Source: Petunia secreta (lineage: Eukaryota; Streptophyta; Magnoliopsida; Solanales; Solanaceae). Taken from it: a stretch of DNA of 64,000 bases. The stretch is taken from the NCBI GenBank assembly GCA_029990175.1, contig JARKIP010000022.1, forward strand, positions 21,612,001 through 21,676,000. The letters run 5' to 3'. This document shows positions 10,912-21,507 of the stretch, one piece after another (within the stretch, counting starts at the first letter, position 1; every line of letters begins with the position of its first letter). The notes beneath the pieces were generated by a model. That model was not told the DNA's origin and made no database searches. It saw nothing but the letters and a program-made list of their open reading frames with translations. The translations under genes and the position numbers were made by a program.

Positions 10912-13263
10912 CTATTTTACTATCAATTCTAGTCCGATACAATTCACTACCACAAATGAGATTATCTTCACAGAATGGAAATGTAAAAGCATGCACCTCA
11001 AATTCATGGTATCAAGACTAGGTTCTTCACTCTCACCCGATGAGTCATTGAAGACAATTCTATCCATCTCATACTCTAGAGACTCCTCAAGGTCACAACC
11101 ATCCTCACTACGACACATAGGTCCACTATTATCAAGCAAGTCATCAAGGGAAAGAATAGAGCATTCATTCAACTCACCTTCTTCTTTATCAAATATAGGT
11201 GGGGTGTCATAACAAGGGTCACAAATAGGGTCAACCACACAATCTTCACTAGAGAGAGGTTCAATGAATATCGAGCTCACATCATGATGTGGCTTGTCAA
11301 TCCTCTCAACTAATGGTTCACAATCACTCACAAGTTGACCATTTGACTCTACACTATTTGCAAACACATTGTATTCATACAAATCATCAACTAGTGTTGA
11401 GTTTTCACAAACACCATCATAAGACAAGGAAGTAACATTTTCAAGGGAAGAACTTTCACAAACCTTTGAGTGGCCATCTAGCGCACTCAATGCACTTGAA
11501 GTGTCATGAGTTGTTCCTTCACCTTGAAGCTCACATTGAAGATCTTCTTCACCTTGTCCTTCAATCTCGGAACATGATTGAGGCTCCATTGATTGGCCTC
11601 CAAGAGTACCTACACAAGCATTCACAAAAGTAGGAGGAAAAGATAAAGGGTTAAGGTTAGAATAAGTGGTGTCCTCACTCTTTTTTCCCTCTTTCTTTTC
11701 TCTCATTTTTCTTTCAAGGTTAGGTGTAGATTCGGGTGGTGACATCCCACTCACATCACTCATCACATCCTCTCCTTTTTCCACTCGAGGAATGTCACCG
11801 GTCACTCCCTTACTCCTCTCAATCTTTTGTCTCACAAATTCGGGTGAGTTGGGACGAGGCCCAAGAATACCCATAGCCGGAGTAGGTGGACTTTTTACAT
11901 CAACCCGGAACCTAGGACTAAGAGACTCATCACTTGAGGTCTCTTTCTTCTTTGTTGGTGAACCACTCGGCTTTGGAAGTGGCTTCGGGCTCACCTTGTT
12001 GACATTTGTCAACTCTTTTGTAGAACTAGTCCCACCATTGCTTGTATTTGTAGGACTTCTCGTTTGCACATTGTTGCCCATGGATTGAAGTTCTCGCTCC
12101 CTCCTCGATTGTATGATCCTAGCTTGCATCTCAACGGACATCTTTCCCCATTTTCCATAAGGTGCAAACTCATAAATCCCTTGACCCGTGGCCACTAGAT
12201 ACAAATCCCGTTTAGCATCATAGTGAACCTCCTTGTTGTGCAACCATGGGTCACCTAGCCAAACTCCCACATTCGGTACGGGATACACATCACACCAAAC
12301 ATACTCATTGTAACCCTTATGAGATATGAGTACCCGTGCCTCCTTGAACACCCGAACTCCTTTGTACTCATAGGGGTACTTTAGATCATGGCATGGTATG
12401 TTTAACATTTGAACTACTCTTGGGTTAATGCAATTGGCATCGGTTCCACCAATTTGGAGCAAGTGTCCATCAACCCTATTTACCCCAACAACAAACCTAC
12501 TTCTACCCAAGTTTCGTATAGGCACATCCAAAGAAGAGCTTGAATGTCCAAGACTAGTATTACCATCAGCTCGGGTTTTCCTTATCCCTCCACTAGTGGC
12601 AACACCACTAGAATAACCTCCACTTCCCGTCACTCCTCCAACATTAGAAGTGTTGTTGGAAGTCAAGGAAGTAGTACCACTATGGAACCCATAATTGCCT
12701 CTCGCCTTGGTTCCATAGCCCATAGCACCACTCCTACCACCACTACTAGAGCAATGCACCCCCGTAACGGTAAGAGCAATACCATTTCTCCTTCCACTCT
12801 TCTCATGGGAACTAGAAGATGCAAACCTCCCATTTCCCATGGAACAACCACCACCACCTCCCATACTATTGGAAGGTCCTCTACTACTCTCTTGCTTACC
12901 ACTAGCAACATCAAGAGAAGATGCAAACGAACAATTCTCATAATCAACCTCATCACCAATTCTCTCTACGTCACTATCATCATGCACAAATTCATCACAA
13001 GAAGAGTAAGTAGGGTCGTCATACCTTGAAGCGTCACTATCTTCATATTCTTGACTTGGAGCATAAGATTCTTCACATTCGCCTTCGCAAGCCCCATAGT
13101 CTTCTTCATCTTCATAATCAACATAGTGACCCGCTTCTTCATCATATGAGCCTTGGTTCCCCGAATCGTCATAGCAATACCCATCATCATCACCATAGGA
13201 ACCATAGTCTCCATCATCTCCACATGAGTCGTACCCTCCACAATCATCATCCGAAGCCATAGT
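10912..13263 (-). CDS. E5 protein: Asp/Gly/Ser-rich N-terminus plus protease-like domain
   Basis: An intact frame of about 780 codons. I chose the ATG giving MASDDD over the in-frame ATG three codons upstream because it has a better context (CTATGGC). Residues 1-120 are rich in Asp, Tyr, Gly and Glu. Residues 120-245 are Gly/Ser/Asn-rich and low in complexity. Residues about 255-370 line up by eye with the retropepsin region of E3 (NIPCHDLKYPYEY, VPNVGVWLGDPWLHNKEVHYD), but the catalytic Asp-Ser-Gly is replaced by a GGT-type sequence, so proteolysis is unlikely. The rest is acidic and Ser/Pro-rich. No zinc knuckle or RT is visible. Function is unknown; a Gag-like or nucleoprotein role is only a guess. 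Confidence 0.8.
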   Translation of the reverse strand, partial: TMASDDDCGGYDSCGDDGDYGSYGDDDGYCYDDSGNQGSYDEEAGHYVDYEDEEDYGACEGECEESYAPSQEYEDSDASRYDDPTYSSCDEFVHDDSDVERIGDEVDYENCSFASSLDVASGKQESSRGPSNSMGGGGGCSMGNGRFASSSSHEKSGRRNGIALTVTGVHCSSSGGRSGAMGYGTKARGNYGFHSGTTSLTSNNTSNVGGVTGSGGYSSGVATSGGIRKTRADGNTSLGHSSSSLDVPIRNLGRSRFVVGVNRVDGHLLQIGGTDANCINPRVVQMLNIPCHDLKYPYEYKGVRVFKEARVLISHKGYNEYVWCDVYPVPNVGVWLGDPWLHNKEVHYDAKRDLYLVATGQGIYEFAPYGKWGKMSVEMQARIIQSRRERELQSMGNNVQTRSPTNTSNGGTSSTKELTNVNKVSPKPLPKPSGSPTKKKETSSDESLSPRFRVDVKSPPTPAMGILGPRPNSPEFVRQKIERSKGVTGDIPRVEKGEDVMSDVSGMSPPESTPNLERKMREKKEGKKSEDTTYSNLNPLSFPPTFVNACVGTLGGQSMEPQSCSEIEGQGEEDLQCELQGEGTTHDTSSALSALDGHSKVCESSSLENVTSLSYDGVCENSTLVDDLYEYNVFANSVESNGQLVSDCEPLVERIDKPHHDVSSIFIEPLSSEDCVVDPICDPCYDTPPIFDKEEGELNECSILSLDDLLDNSGPMCRSEDGCDLEESLEYEMDRIVFNDSSGESEEPSLDTMNLRCMLLHFHSVKIISFVVVNCIGLELIVK

Positions 13264-13517
13264 TGTAACCAAAGAGTTAAGGACCTCACAAGTTCACTCC
13301 CTCACGTGTATCACTCAAAAGATGTCACTCAATTTTCTTTCCACTCGTGTATACACTCAAGGTCGTTGGCTTTTGTGACCACACTCTATTGTTCTCACCA
13401 CTCAAGCCTTTTTCCACTCAAGACCTTCTTGTCTCTTAGTAATCACAATGGCAAGATCAATCAACTAATGCACCCAAGTAATGGTTCGGAATGGAATTTA
13501 GGGGACTCGATGTAAGT

Positions 13518-13671
13518 TAAGCACTTTGAAGTGAGGACTTGAATCAAAAGATACTACGGATCTTCTTTGAATTCTAGTCTCCTTTCTAGGCACGATGATC
13601 CTAATAGCTCAAAGTGATTAGTACTAATCGAGTAGGATTATACTCTAATAGCACTAACCGAAAGCAATGCA
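13518..13671 (-). promoter_or_regulatory. E5 leader block shared with E6
   Basis: This 154-bp stretch of the untranslated leader matches 59283-59436 in E6 at roughly 90% by eye, including the run AATTAGTACTAATCGAGTAG (one base differs in E5). The surrounding leader is much less similar. It sits about 250 bases upstream of the ORF. A packaging or dimerisation signal is an inference. Confidence 0.75.
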
Positions 13672-13728
13672 ATCAAACAAATGAAAATACCTATGAAAAT
13701 CTACCCGAAACAACGCGTTCAGCACCCA

Positions 13729-13867
13729 GGAGGGGCGCCTGAAACTCAGGTGGGGCGCCTAGTCTGTGCAGTGTTCCAGGCGGGGCGCCTGGATCTAGGC
13801 GGGGCGCCTGAGACTTAGGCAGTAGCCAAGTCAGGCGGGGCGCCTGGCTTAGGCGGGGCGCCTGGCC
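13729..13867. repeat. Second E5 palindrome cluster, in the leader
   Basis: Six more AGGCG-N3-CGCCT-type units lie between the primer binding site and the ORF. They match the LTR units in sequence but not in flanks. E6 has a cluster in the corresponding position (59490-59646). Confidence 0.85.
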
Positions 13868-14476
13868 TGAAGCCTTTCCCAATTCGTTCCAAACTCGTTT
13901 CAAGTCGATTTTCAAGCTCCAAATCCGATGTTTTCAACTTGTTTTCACAATCCAATGATACCCAAAGTTGTTTTTGATCTTCCTTAACAAACCCCAATCA
14001 CATTAACATCCAAACAATCAATCAATTTCAAGATTCAATGCCAAGAACTCAAGAACAAGGGGGTTTTTCAAAGGGTTTTCAAAATGGATTGTGATTCATC
14101 AAACTTGGTGTTATACATACTCAAATCCCACAAAATTGGTATCAAATCGTTTGTTTTTCAATGAAGTTCAATCCCCAATATCAAGTTTTCAATCAAACAT
14201 CCATCCAACCCAAGAATCAAGCCAAAATCATCAAGAACAAGTTCTTCAAGGGTTTAAGGGGTTTTGGGGTTTCAAATTTTCAAACTCCACCAATCTAAAC
14301 AATTTTGGTACCCAAGTAACGGGAATTCATCCAAGATCAAGAATCTATAACACCCATATCACCAATCATCCAAATCAACAAGTTACACCAAATTTTTGGA
14401 TTTTTCAATTTTTCAATTTTTTTGTAATTTTCTTCTTTCAATAACTTCAACAACAAGAAAACTAAAAGAAAAGATA

Positions 14477-14541
14477 CTAGGCACGAATAACCAAGGGTCG
14501 GGGGTTTGTAGAAACAAAACCCGAGCCTTGCTCTGATACCA
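14477..14541 (-). other. E5 primer binding site and conserved flank
   Basis: The primer site is 14530-14541, reading TGGTATCAGAGC on the minus strand, two bases from the 5' LTR. The 65-bp flank through CCTAGGCACGAA-type sequence closely matches 60054-60119 of E6, which points to a shared ancestor and shared priming. Confidence 0.9.
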
Positions 14542-14851
14542 AATGATGTAGGGGAAACTAGGCGGAAGCGATAAACTATGATGCGGAAGCGATAATCATA
14601 AGATAACAAGAAATAAGGGAAGGGGAAGAACAGAAATTAGAAGAAAAGAATGAATCAACTAAACACATAGATTGATTAAAAAGGGAGAAGAGACTTGAAC
14701 CATTAAACGGGACTCACACTAGCGGTGATCCACCATGGATTCAATGTAAGAGATACATGAAGTCAACGCTTCAACAAGAAAGGCAAAGCCTATTCTATCT
14801 TCTCAATTCTATCTTCTGAAACTAGCTAAGGAATAAGACTAGCTATCTAGC

Positions 14852-14859
14852 TATTTATA
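14852..14859 (-). promoter_or_regulatory. E5 5' LTR TATA box candidate
   Basis: TATAAATA on the minus strand. The same octamer is found at similar LTR positions in E2 (3' copy), E4 and E6. Confidence 0.6.
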
Positions 14860-14964
14860 GATGTTTTTAGACAATAAGTAAAAGGTCTAAAGTGCCCACA
14901 CTTAGGCTTAGGAATAAAAGACCACATAGGGTCAAAACAGTAAAAGCCTAATAAATCTGTGCGC

Positions 14965-15145
14965 TGGGAGGGGCGCCTGGCTTGTGCTGAGTCTGGGCGG
15001 GGCGCCTGGGGCTAGGCGGGGCGCCTGGGGTAGGCGGGGCGCCTGGGCTGGGGCCTAGGCAGGCGGGGCGCCTGTGCACCATTTAATCCTTAGGCAGTGA
15101 GCTTCCCAGGCGGGGCGCCTGGGCTAGGCGGGGCGCCTCAGCCTG
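14965..15145. repeat. Palindrome cluster in E5 5' LTR
   Basis: Seven AGGCG-N3-CGCCT-type units in the same order as in the 3' LTR, lacking the second GAGGGGCGCC-type unit. Confidence 0.85.
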
Positions 15146-15263
15146 GTTCTTCCGGAACGGCTTCAATTCATCTCCGGTGCTCTTGACCTCTCGTCCCTTG
15201 CATCCTCCAACCCCGGCTCATGATGGTAAGTGCCTTAGGCTCGATTTGCCCTGCATCATATAG

Positions 15264-15353
15264 CAAAGCAATAATGTAGAAGAAATAACATGGGAAGCTG
15301 AAAATGACATGATAGCCAAATATGCACATATCTTCATCACTTCAAGTATGTAA
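15264..15353 (+). pseudogene. E1 pol end: chromodomain tail
   Basis: This resumes E1 after E5. It reads EEITWEAENDM and ends in a TAA at 15351-15353, matching the end of E7 pol (63645-63740 on the minus strand). A chromodomain binds histone-tail marks and guides integration. A short spacer follows, then the purine tract CGGGGGAAGATT near 15413-15424. Confidence 0.85.
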
Positions 15354-15424
15354 CAGATCGTTGCTTAATGCTTATACATACTTCATTTAACATTCGAGGA
15401 CGAATAATCCTAACGGGGGAAGAT

Positions 15425-17425
15425 TGTTACACCCCGTATGTCTAAAGTGACGTATATCATTTTAATGACATGTTAAAAATGATTTAAGTGAGTTTAAAGT
15501 CATAATATTATCATATAAGATGTTTATACATTGAATATAAAGTTTGGGAAAAGTCGGATTTAAGTTGCGGAAAAGCCGACTAAGGAATTGCCTTGTAACG
15601 ATGCTTTTTCAGCAATTAATTATGTGTGTTATATGAGGTCTTTTGGAGACATATCATATACCAAATTGAAGGTCTTGGAGTGTAGTTTCCAACACTTTTG
15701 ACGGTCTATTCATACAATATTTATAGAAAAAGATATGAGCATCAGAAATCAGGTCAGAAAAAGAGACATAAGCGCAAAAAGGACTAAAACTAAAATGTTT
15801 CAAGTATAAAAGAGAAAATTCATCATCTTCTCGTCATTTCCAGCAACGTCATGATAGAAGCAGTGTGTTCTTATGTATTGAAGCCATTAATATGGTTTTG
15901 AGGTATGTACATCAATTTTAACTCAAAATTGAAGACAAATTGCGTCAAAACGGTCTACGCGATTAAGGTAACGTTATGCTACCGTCAATTTCGTCTATAG
16001 CTTGAGTTTTAGAATTACTTTATGGCTAATTATAGTGCTTAAATAATGTATTATAGTTTGTTTAAGCTTTAGAAGGTGTGGAATTCAAAGGAAACAAGGT
16101 TTAGAAGCAAGAAATATCAAAGGTATGTAAGGCTAAACCTTTCTTTTGGCAAGGCATGTATATTTTAGCTTATGAAGTTTTTCTTAGTTATAAACTTAGT
16201 GTTTCTTGTGAAAAACTTGTATGGTATCAAGGAAAACTTGTATATACTTAATTTGGTACTAAAATCCAAGGTGAAAGACGTCCGAATCAACAAGTCAAAA
16301 CGTTTCAAAATCTGAAAAATCTTTTTGATCTTTGAACAGCTGTTAGTATATTGATCATAACGCCTTGTACAAAATTGATATCTAGATGCTTGAAGAATCC
16401 CCAGAATCCTAAGACATATATCTACAACTTTTATGAGACCATAAAGTCAATAACTTTGATGTACACTTATAAAATTAGGTCGAAAGGCAGGACAATGGTG
16501 CTGTCCAGATATTCTATCTGCGAATTTGTTATGTCATCCAGTCGTCTCATCTTGTTATTTGTTTAACATGTCCATTCCCGTATTTAGTATAGTGCTGGTT
16601 CTGTTTTTGTGGATCATCCAGTTTCAGGGGAAACTCTGCCGAAATTTTTATCGATATTCAAAGAGTTGGACAAATTCTGAGTTCTAGGTTGTGTCTATAA
16701 TTCTATCAACAGTTTTCTTATCATTCCTTTGAGTCCATATCTATTTTTGCCACATGTGTTATGCCTCATACATGCTTATGCTTATATTGTGACCATGTTA
16801 TATGTGATTTGGAGTCCCCCATAGAGGCTGGACATTGGACACACAGTCCGGTCGCGTGTGATACTACCCGTCTGGGGGATACAACCCCTCTGGTTCAGGC
16901 GGGAGTTGAAATACCTAGTGTGACCGGATATCATTCACACACTCTGACCAGAGAGACTAGATATTACTGGCTAGGGGGGGATATAGCCCATAACACCCAC
17001 CAGGTTTGTTATATACGCGTATATAGCCACAGTATGCACTGCATGATTATACGTGAGGCTAGTTCAGGTTTTCAGTTACCTGATTTGGGGGGATACAGCC
17101 CATAACACCAGACATGTACTAGTTCAGATGTTCAGTTACCTGATTTGGGAGGATATAGCCCATAACACCAGACAGGTACCAGTTAAGATAATAGTTCAGT
17201 TTTAGCTCAGTACCAGTTATCAGTTCTCAGTTATCAATCACCAGTTCTTAGCGTCAGTATCAGTTGACAGCTATCAAATCCAGTTTCTAGTAACCAGTTA
17301 TCAGTCATATTACAGTTATTTATCTGTATAGTTCAGCTCAGTCTTCAGTTCCAGATTCAGCTAGACTTCAGTTTATATTCATATCATGTTTAGTACGTTC
17401 TTCAGATTTCCAGCTATATTGCTAT
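15425..17425 (+). repeat. E1 3' LTR, left part
   Basis: It begins TGTTACACC after the purine tract and follows the 5' LTR closely to about 16790. It then continues into about 640 bp that the 5' LTR has lost. It is cut at 17425 by E2 and resumes at 37053. TATAAAAG is at 15805-15812. From 17178 to 17360 it is rich in degenerate CAGTTATCAGTT-like short repeats. Confidence 0.92.
17054..17172 (+). repeat. ~59-bp tandem duplication in E1 3' LTR
   Basis: Two copies sharing CAGTTACCTGATTTGGG and CCCATAACACCAGACA lie head to tail. A partial third copy, with GGGGGGATATAGCCCATAACA, is at about 16975-17000. Confidence 0.8.
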
Positions 17426-18147
17426 TGATGCAGCCCGAACACGTGCTGATCAAGTGTTCGATCCACCGAGACAATAATACGAAGCCAAGCCAAACTTCTG
17501 CACGATGTTCATATTCACTTGGCCTGGCCGAAGGAAAGCAACTACTCTGAAGCTGAGTGGCCGAGCTCAAGAACTGAAGGCTACATCTTCGCATTTGAGC
17601 CCGAGGACAAAGTGACCGAACACCACAATTGAGTTCGAAGTCAAGTGAGCGCCCGATGACAAATGTGTTCGAGCAAGCAACCAAGCACCGAGTCAAGGCT
17701 GCCGAACAGATACATCAACTCAGCCCTGCGTGGCTTGTTCTTATTGGTCACCTGTGACCATTTACCACTTATCCTTAGCATAGCCTACAAATACTCTATT
17801 TTCATTTCATTGCAATTCAGTTAAGTTGTATGAAAAAATACAGCAAGTGCTATTGTGAGTCTCCGATGGAGCCGAACCCCGACGTGGGCTTTTAAAGAAC
17901 TTGTGTCAATCGGTGTTATTTGTTTGAACATTTTCTTCTTGGTCATTCAATTTGTAAGAAGCGTTGTCTTTCTTGAGGATTGTTGCTTAGTATAGGTGAT
18001 TCTTGACCTTCATTCGATCGAGCTTGAGACAAGTTCCTCACTGTTCTTTCGAATCGAAGTAAGTCTTGTCTTGCTTCTATCTTTTATTTTCTTGTTGTTT
18101 TCCGCGTTTCATTGTGTCTAGCTTTCCCCCGGGTTTGCTTGCACCAT
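17426..18147 (+). repeat. E2 5' LTR
   Basis: 722 bp, TGATGCAG to TTGCACCA. It lacks 36 bp near 17620 that are present in the 3' LTR, apparently lost between short GAACACC-like repeats. The TATA position reads TACAAATA (17786-17793), whereas the 3' LTR has TATAAATA (36687-36694), so the 5' promoter box is damaged. Confidence 0.94.
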
Positions 18148-18150
18148 CTT

Positions 18151-18162
18151 GGTATCAGAGCA
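18151..18162 (+). other. E2 primer binding site
   Basis: TGGTATCAGAGC three bases after the 5' LTR, complementary to initiator Met tRNA. Confidence 0.9.
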
Positions 18163-19355
18163 AGGTTTGAGTTTGTTCTTACAACCTCAAATCATGTTCA
18201 TTATATTCGTGCTTGTGTCTCCAGTTTCTTCCTTGTTGTTGATTGTTGTTGCTGTGGTGTTTACAAAAAAATAATAATAAAGCAGAAAAAAGAAAATTCA
18301 AAAAAATTGTGATTGATTGTTGGTTGTTTGCATTAAACAACCATTGATTCTTGTTCACCATTATTTCCTGATTCCAACGAGTACCCGACGTACAACATTC
18401 GTGACTAGGGTTTTTTGGTGAAATTTTGGACTTTTTTGAGCTTAGTGGTAACTGAACTCGAACCCCAGCATGTCTCGGTTGTTGCCGATGAAGACTGGTG
18501 GTTCTTGAGTGATTTAGGTTTGTTTTGTGCTTAAATTTTATAGTTTTGTGTTTGATTCGTCGTCCGTACACCGAAAAATTGTTACGATTTGTAACAGTGT
18601 ACGAACACGAACGAGCTGGTTCTTAGATCGAAGGACTTTGAACTGATTTCCTCCGTTATTATTGGAACTGGAGTTGAAAGAAGCAACCGAAACTCTGTCA
18701 AAATTATTGGTCAGTGAACGAGGTTAACGTTGTCCGTACGCCGGAGCAAAAACCTTCACTGTTCCATTGAAGAAGAAAGGGGTAAAGTGTAAAGATCAAA
18801 ACCTCAGGTGAAAAGTTGTCGGCTAGAAAAGAGAATTGGATAAGGTAAAACCCTATCCGTACCTAGGAGGGACCACTCTTGTACGGACAAGAGTTGGTGT
18901 GTTCGAAAAAGATTCAGAAGAGGAATCAAAGGGTAGATTCTCCTAGGATTTCACTTTTCTTGTGTCCGAAAATTCTAGTTAGTGGATCTTTTGAGTAATT
19001 CTTCCTACTCTAGGTCGTACTAACTCATTTGAGCCTATACGAACTCGTGCGTGGGGTGACCGAAGTCCAACTTTCATAGAAAATTCTTTGACTTCCCGAA
19101 GCGCAAGAGTAAATAGCGTCCGTTCCATTGAGTCAAATCAACTCACTCATCCCGAAGGAGACATTGTAACTTGTCAAATTCGAAGGAACTAAGAGAAGTT
19201 GATCAACCGAGGAAGCCATTGGCTACAAGTTCTTGAGCGACCAAAACCGAACCCATAAATTGAGTGGACCGGAGTTCCACCCATCAAAGGTGAGGGAGTG
19301 TGTGCGGTGATTTCTAACGTTAACATTTGTTTGGTCTTTGATTCGTGCAGGTACC
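18163..19355 (+). other. E2 untranslated leader
   Basis: About 1.2 kb without a supported ORF, colinear with the E3 leader (26221-27402). It holds the hairpin at 18565-18603 and ends in a pyrimidine-rich tract and TCGTGCAG just before GTACC-ATG. That ending looks like a 3' splice site and is also seen in E3 and E6. Confidence 0.75.
18565..18603 (+). other. E2 leader RNA hairpin candidate
   Basis: Outer arms CGTACAC (18565-18571) and GTGTACG (18597-18603) pair perfectly. Inner arms TGTTAC (18580-18585) and GTAACA (18591-18596) pair around the loop GATTT, with an eight-base bulge on the 5' side. The same design is at 26631-26670 in E3. Confidence 0.65.
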
Positions 19356-21507
19356 ATGGCTGGGAATGGAGGCGATGGCAAAGGCATTGAGAAGTCCGAA
19401 GTGTCGTTAGCCGATCTCATGGCTGCGATACAAGGCATCAGTGCCGAAGTAAGAGGAGTGACTGCTCGAGTAGCTCAACTCGAGCAAGTAAGTGTGTCCG
19501 TGGCCTTGCCTGGGTCTGGCACTGGAACTAGAAACTCCACTCCGATGAAACCTGAGCTGTATGCTGAGCTTATTCGACAACATCAGTTGAAAAGCGAGGC
19601 AATTCGAAGAGAAGTTTTGGGCAATCACCAAACACAACAAAACTTGGGCAATCCCCAAGCTGAGAATCAACACTTGGGCATTCCCCGAAGTGAAAGAATA
19701 CCACTTCCAATGGCCCGAAGACAAGTTGAGGTCGTTGACGAAGAGGTGGATGAAGGAGAATTTCTGCCGAACCTGATTATGAGCAACCATTCGCTCATCG
19801 AAGGCAAGCTCACCGAGGTTGTGGAAATTTTCGAGGTTGAGGCCAAGGCGCAAATGTTGAACGACATTTTGAGCGTGAGGCTGATGATCGCTATGATGAG
19901 TATCCCGAACAAGTTCTTGATGTTCGAGACTCAAACTTGAGCATTGTCAAGATCACTATTCCACCCTTTAAAGGAACTAGTGATCCGGATGAATATCTTG
20001 AATGGAAGCTTAAAATGGAGCGAATCTTCGAAACCAATGAGATGACCGAAGAGAGAAAAGCTGCCCATGCCATTGCTTCGTTCGAAGCATATGCATCTAC
20101 ATGGTGGGAAGCTGACAAAAGGCATAGACGAAGGAATGCCTAGCCCGAAGTCATTACTTGGACACAGTTGAAGAGAGCAATGGATACTAAGTATTTGAGT
20201 GCTAAGTATAGGCAAACTCAATTACAAAAGCTCTATGAGTTAAAGCAAGGGTCCAAGTCAGTCCAAGAGCATCATGATGAGTTCGAAAGTGTTCTATTGA
20301 ATCTTGATCTGGTAGAAGATGAAGAGCAAGCTACAATTCGATTCAAAAGTGGCTTGGCTCAGGATGTGTCATCTTAATTGAGGCTACACGTGTACCACAC
20401 ATTGGAAGATCTGTTCGAAGCTGCCACCGAAGCTGAGAAATTGGTAAAGGACGATAAGGCAAACTGGTATCGAGGAGTCACTACTTCTACTCCTTTGAGC
20501 CGAGGTAAAGAATGGAAGAGTCCTAATCCAACAAGTGCCAACACTGTTCGAGATTCGAAGATTCCCTTCGAAAGGGGTATGACCGTTAACCAATCAAGAA
20601 AAGTGGGAGGTAAAGTTCAACTAAACTCTCCTAGTGCTTCAAATATTCAGTGTCATAAATGCAAAGGTTATGGTCACATGGCAAAGGAGTGTCCAACTCG
20701 CAAAGTTATACTTTTGCTCGAAGATGGAACCGTCCATGAGCAAGCGAGTGACACCGAGGGGGAAAATATCGAGGAGATTGGCCGAGCTGAAGGTGATGAT
20801 GATCATGAAGCTGCCGAAGCTGATCATCCGGAAATGTTTCTTGTGGTTCGAAGGAATTTGAGCTGCATGCCTCTTGCAGAAGAGGACAACCAAAGAGAAA
20901 AGCTTTTCCATGCCCGATGTCGAGTGAGGGGGAAGGTGTGTTTGATGATCATTGACTCAGGTAGTTGTGCAAATGTAGTGAGCCAAACCTTGGTTTCACA
21001 AATGGGACTACCTACGTTGAAGCATCCCCACCCTTACAAATTGCAATGGTTGAATGAGTGTGGAGAATTGAGGGTTGTCAAACAAGTGTGAATCAAGTTT
21101 AGAATTGGCGAATATCAAGATGAAATGATGTTCGATGTGGTGCCAATGCAAGCTTGTCATTTGCTATTGGGAAGACCATGGCAGTATGACCGGTCGGTCA
21201 TCCACAATGGAAGATCCAACACTTACACTGCAAAGTTCGAAGGGAAAAGTTTCATACTCAAACCCTTATCTCCAAAAGAAGTCACCGAGGACTATAAACG
21301 GATGAAAGAATTGAAAGAAGCGGCCAAAGCTAAACTTCCGATGGGAGCGAAATTGGGAGCCGAAGACACAAACTCACTGCCCGAAGTAAAAGGAATCTAT
21401 GCAATCATGTAACCGGGTGAATTTCTACGAGGCAACGACAACGATCAGATGATGATCTGCCTCGTGCACAAGGGTATCTTTCTAAACTCTAATGATGATT
21501 TTTCTAA
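19356..21507 (+). pseudogene. E2 gag and protease (broken)
   Basis: The start is the ATG at 19356 (MAGNGGDG), matching the E3 start. Near 19768 the frame shifts relative to E3. The capsid part resumes at about 19937 (VKITIPPFKGTSDPDEY). Stops are at about 20141, 20375 and 21089, and at 21410 in the linker after protease. The zinc knuckle CHKCKGYGHMAKEC is near 20650-20692, and the protease site MIIDSGSC is near 20945-20968. Most stops sit where E3 has Gln or Trp codons, as expected from C-to-T decay. The frame ends at the E4 junction. Confidence 0.9.

Larger units (their letters stand above)
9265..15258 (-). mobile_element. E5: non-autonomous LTR retrotransposon, CRM-related cis signals
   Basis: A 5,994-bp element on the minus strand. 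LTRs are 14544-15258 (5') and 9265-9998 (3'), with a perfect TATAG target duplication at 9260-9264 and 15259-15263. It has a Met-tRNA primer binding site, a purine tract next to the 3' LTR and one long ORF (10912-13263), but no recognisable RT, RNase H or integrase. By eye the LTRs differ by roughly eleven substitutions and one 19-bp indel, so the insertion is fairly recent. The leader and primer-site flanks are close to those of E6. Confidence 0.93.
14544..15258 (-). repeat. E5 5' LTR
   Basis: 715 bp on the minus strand, with seven palindrome units at 14965-15145. Compared with 9265-9998 it lacks 19 bases, which is one palindrome unit with spacer. Confidence 0.94.

Noticed and set aside
9908..10996. 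Two further minus-strand open frames after the main E5 ORF, considered as extra genes
   Set aside because: They overlap or follow in other frames, carry the tandem duplication and end in the purine-tract peptide; they look like relic pol-end sequence.
10532..13262. Plus-strand open frames opposite the E5 ORF
   Set aside because: Antisense shadows with Ser/Thr/His-rich simple composition and no family signature.
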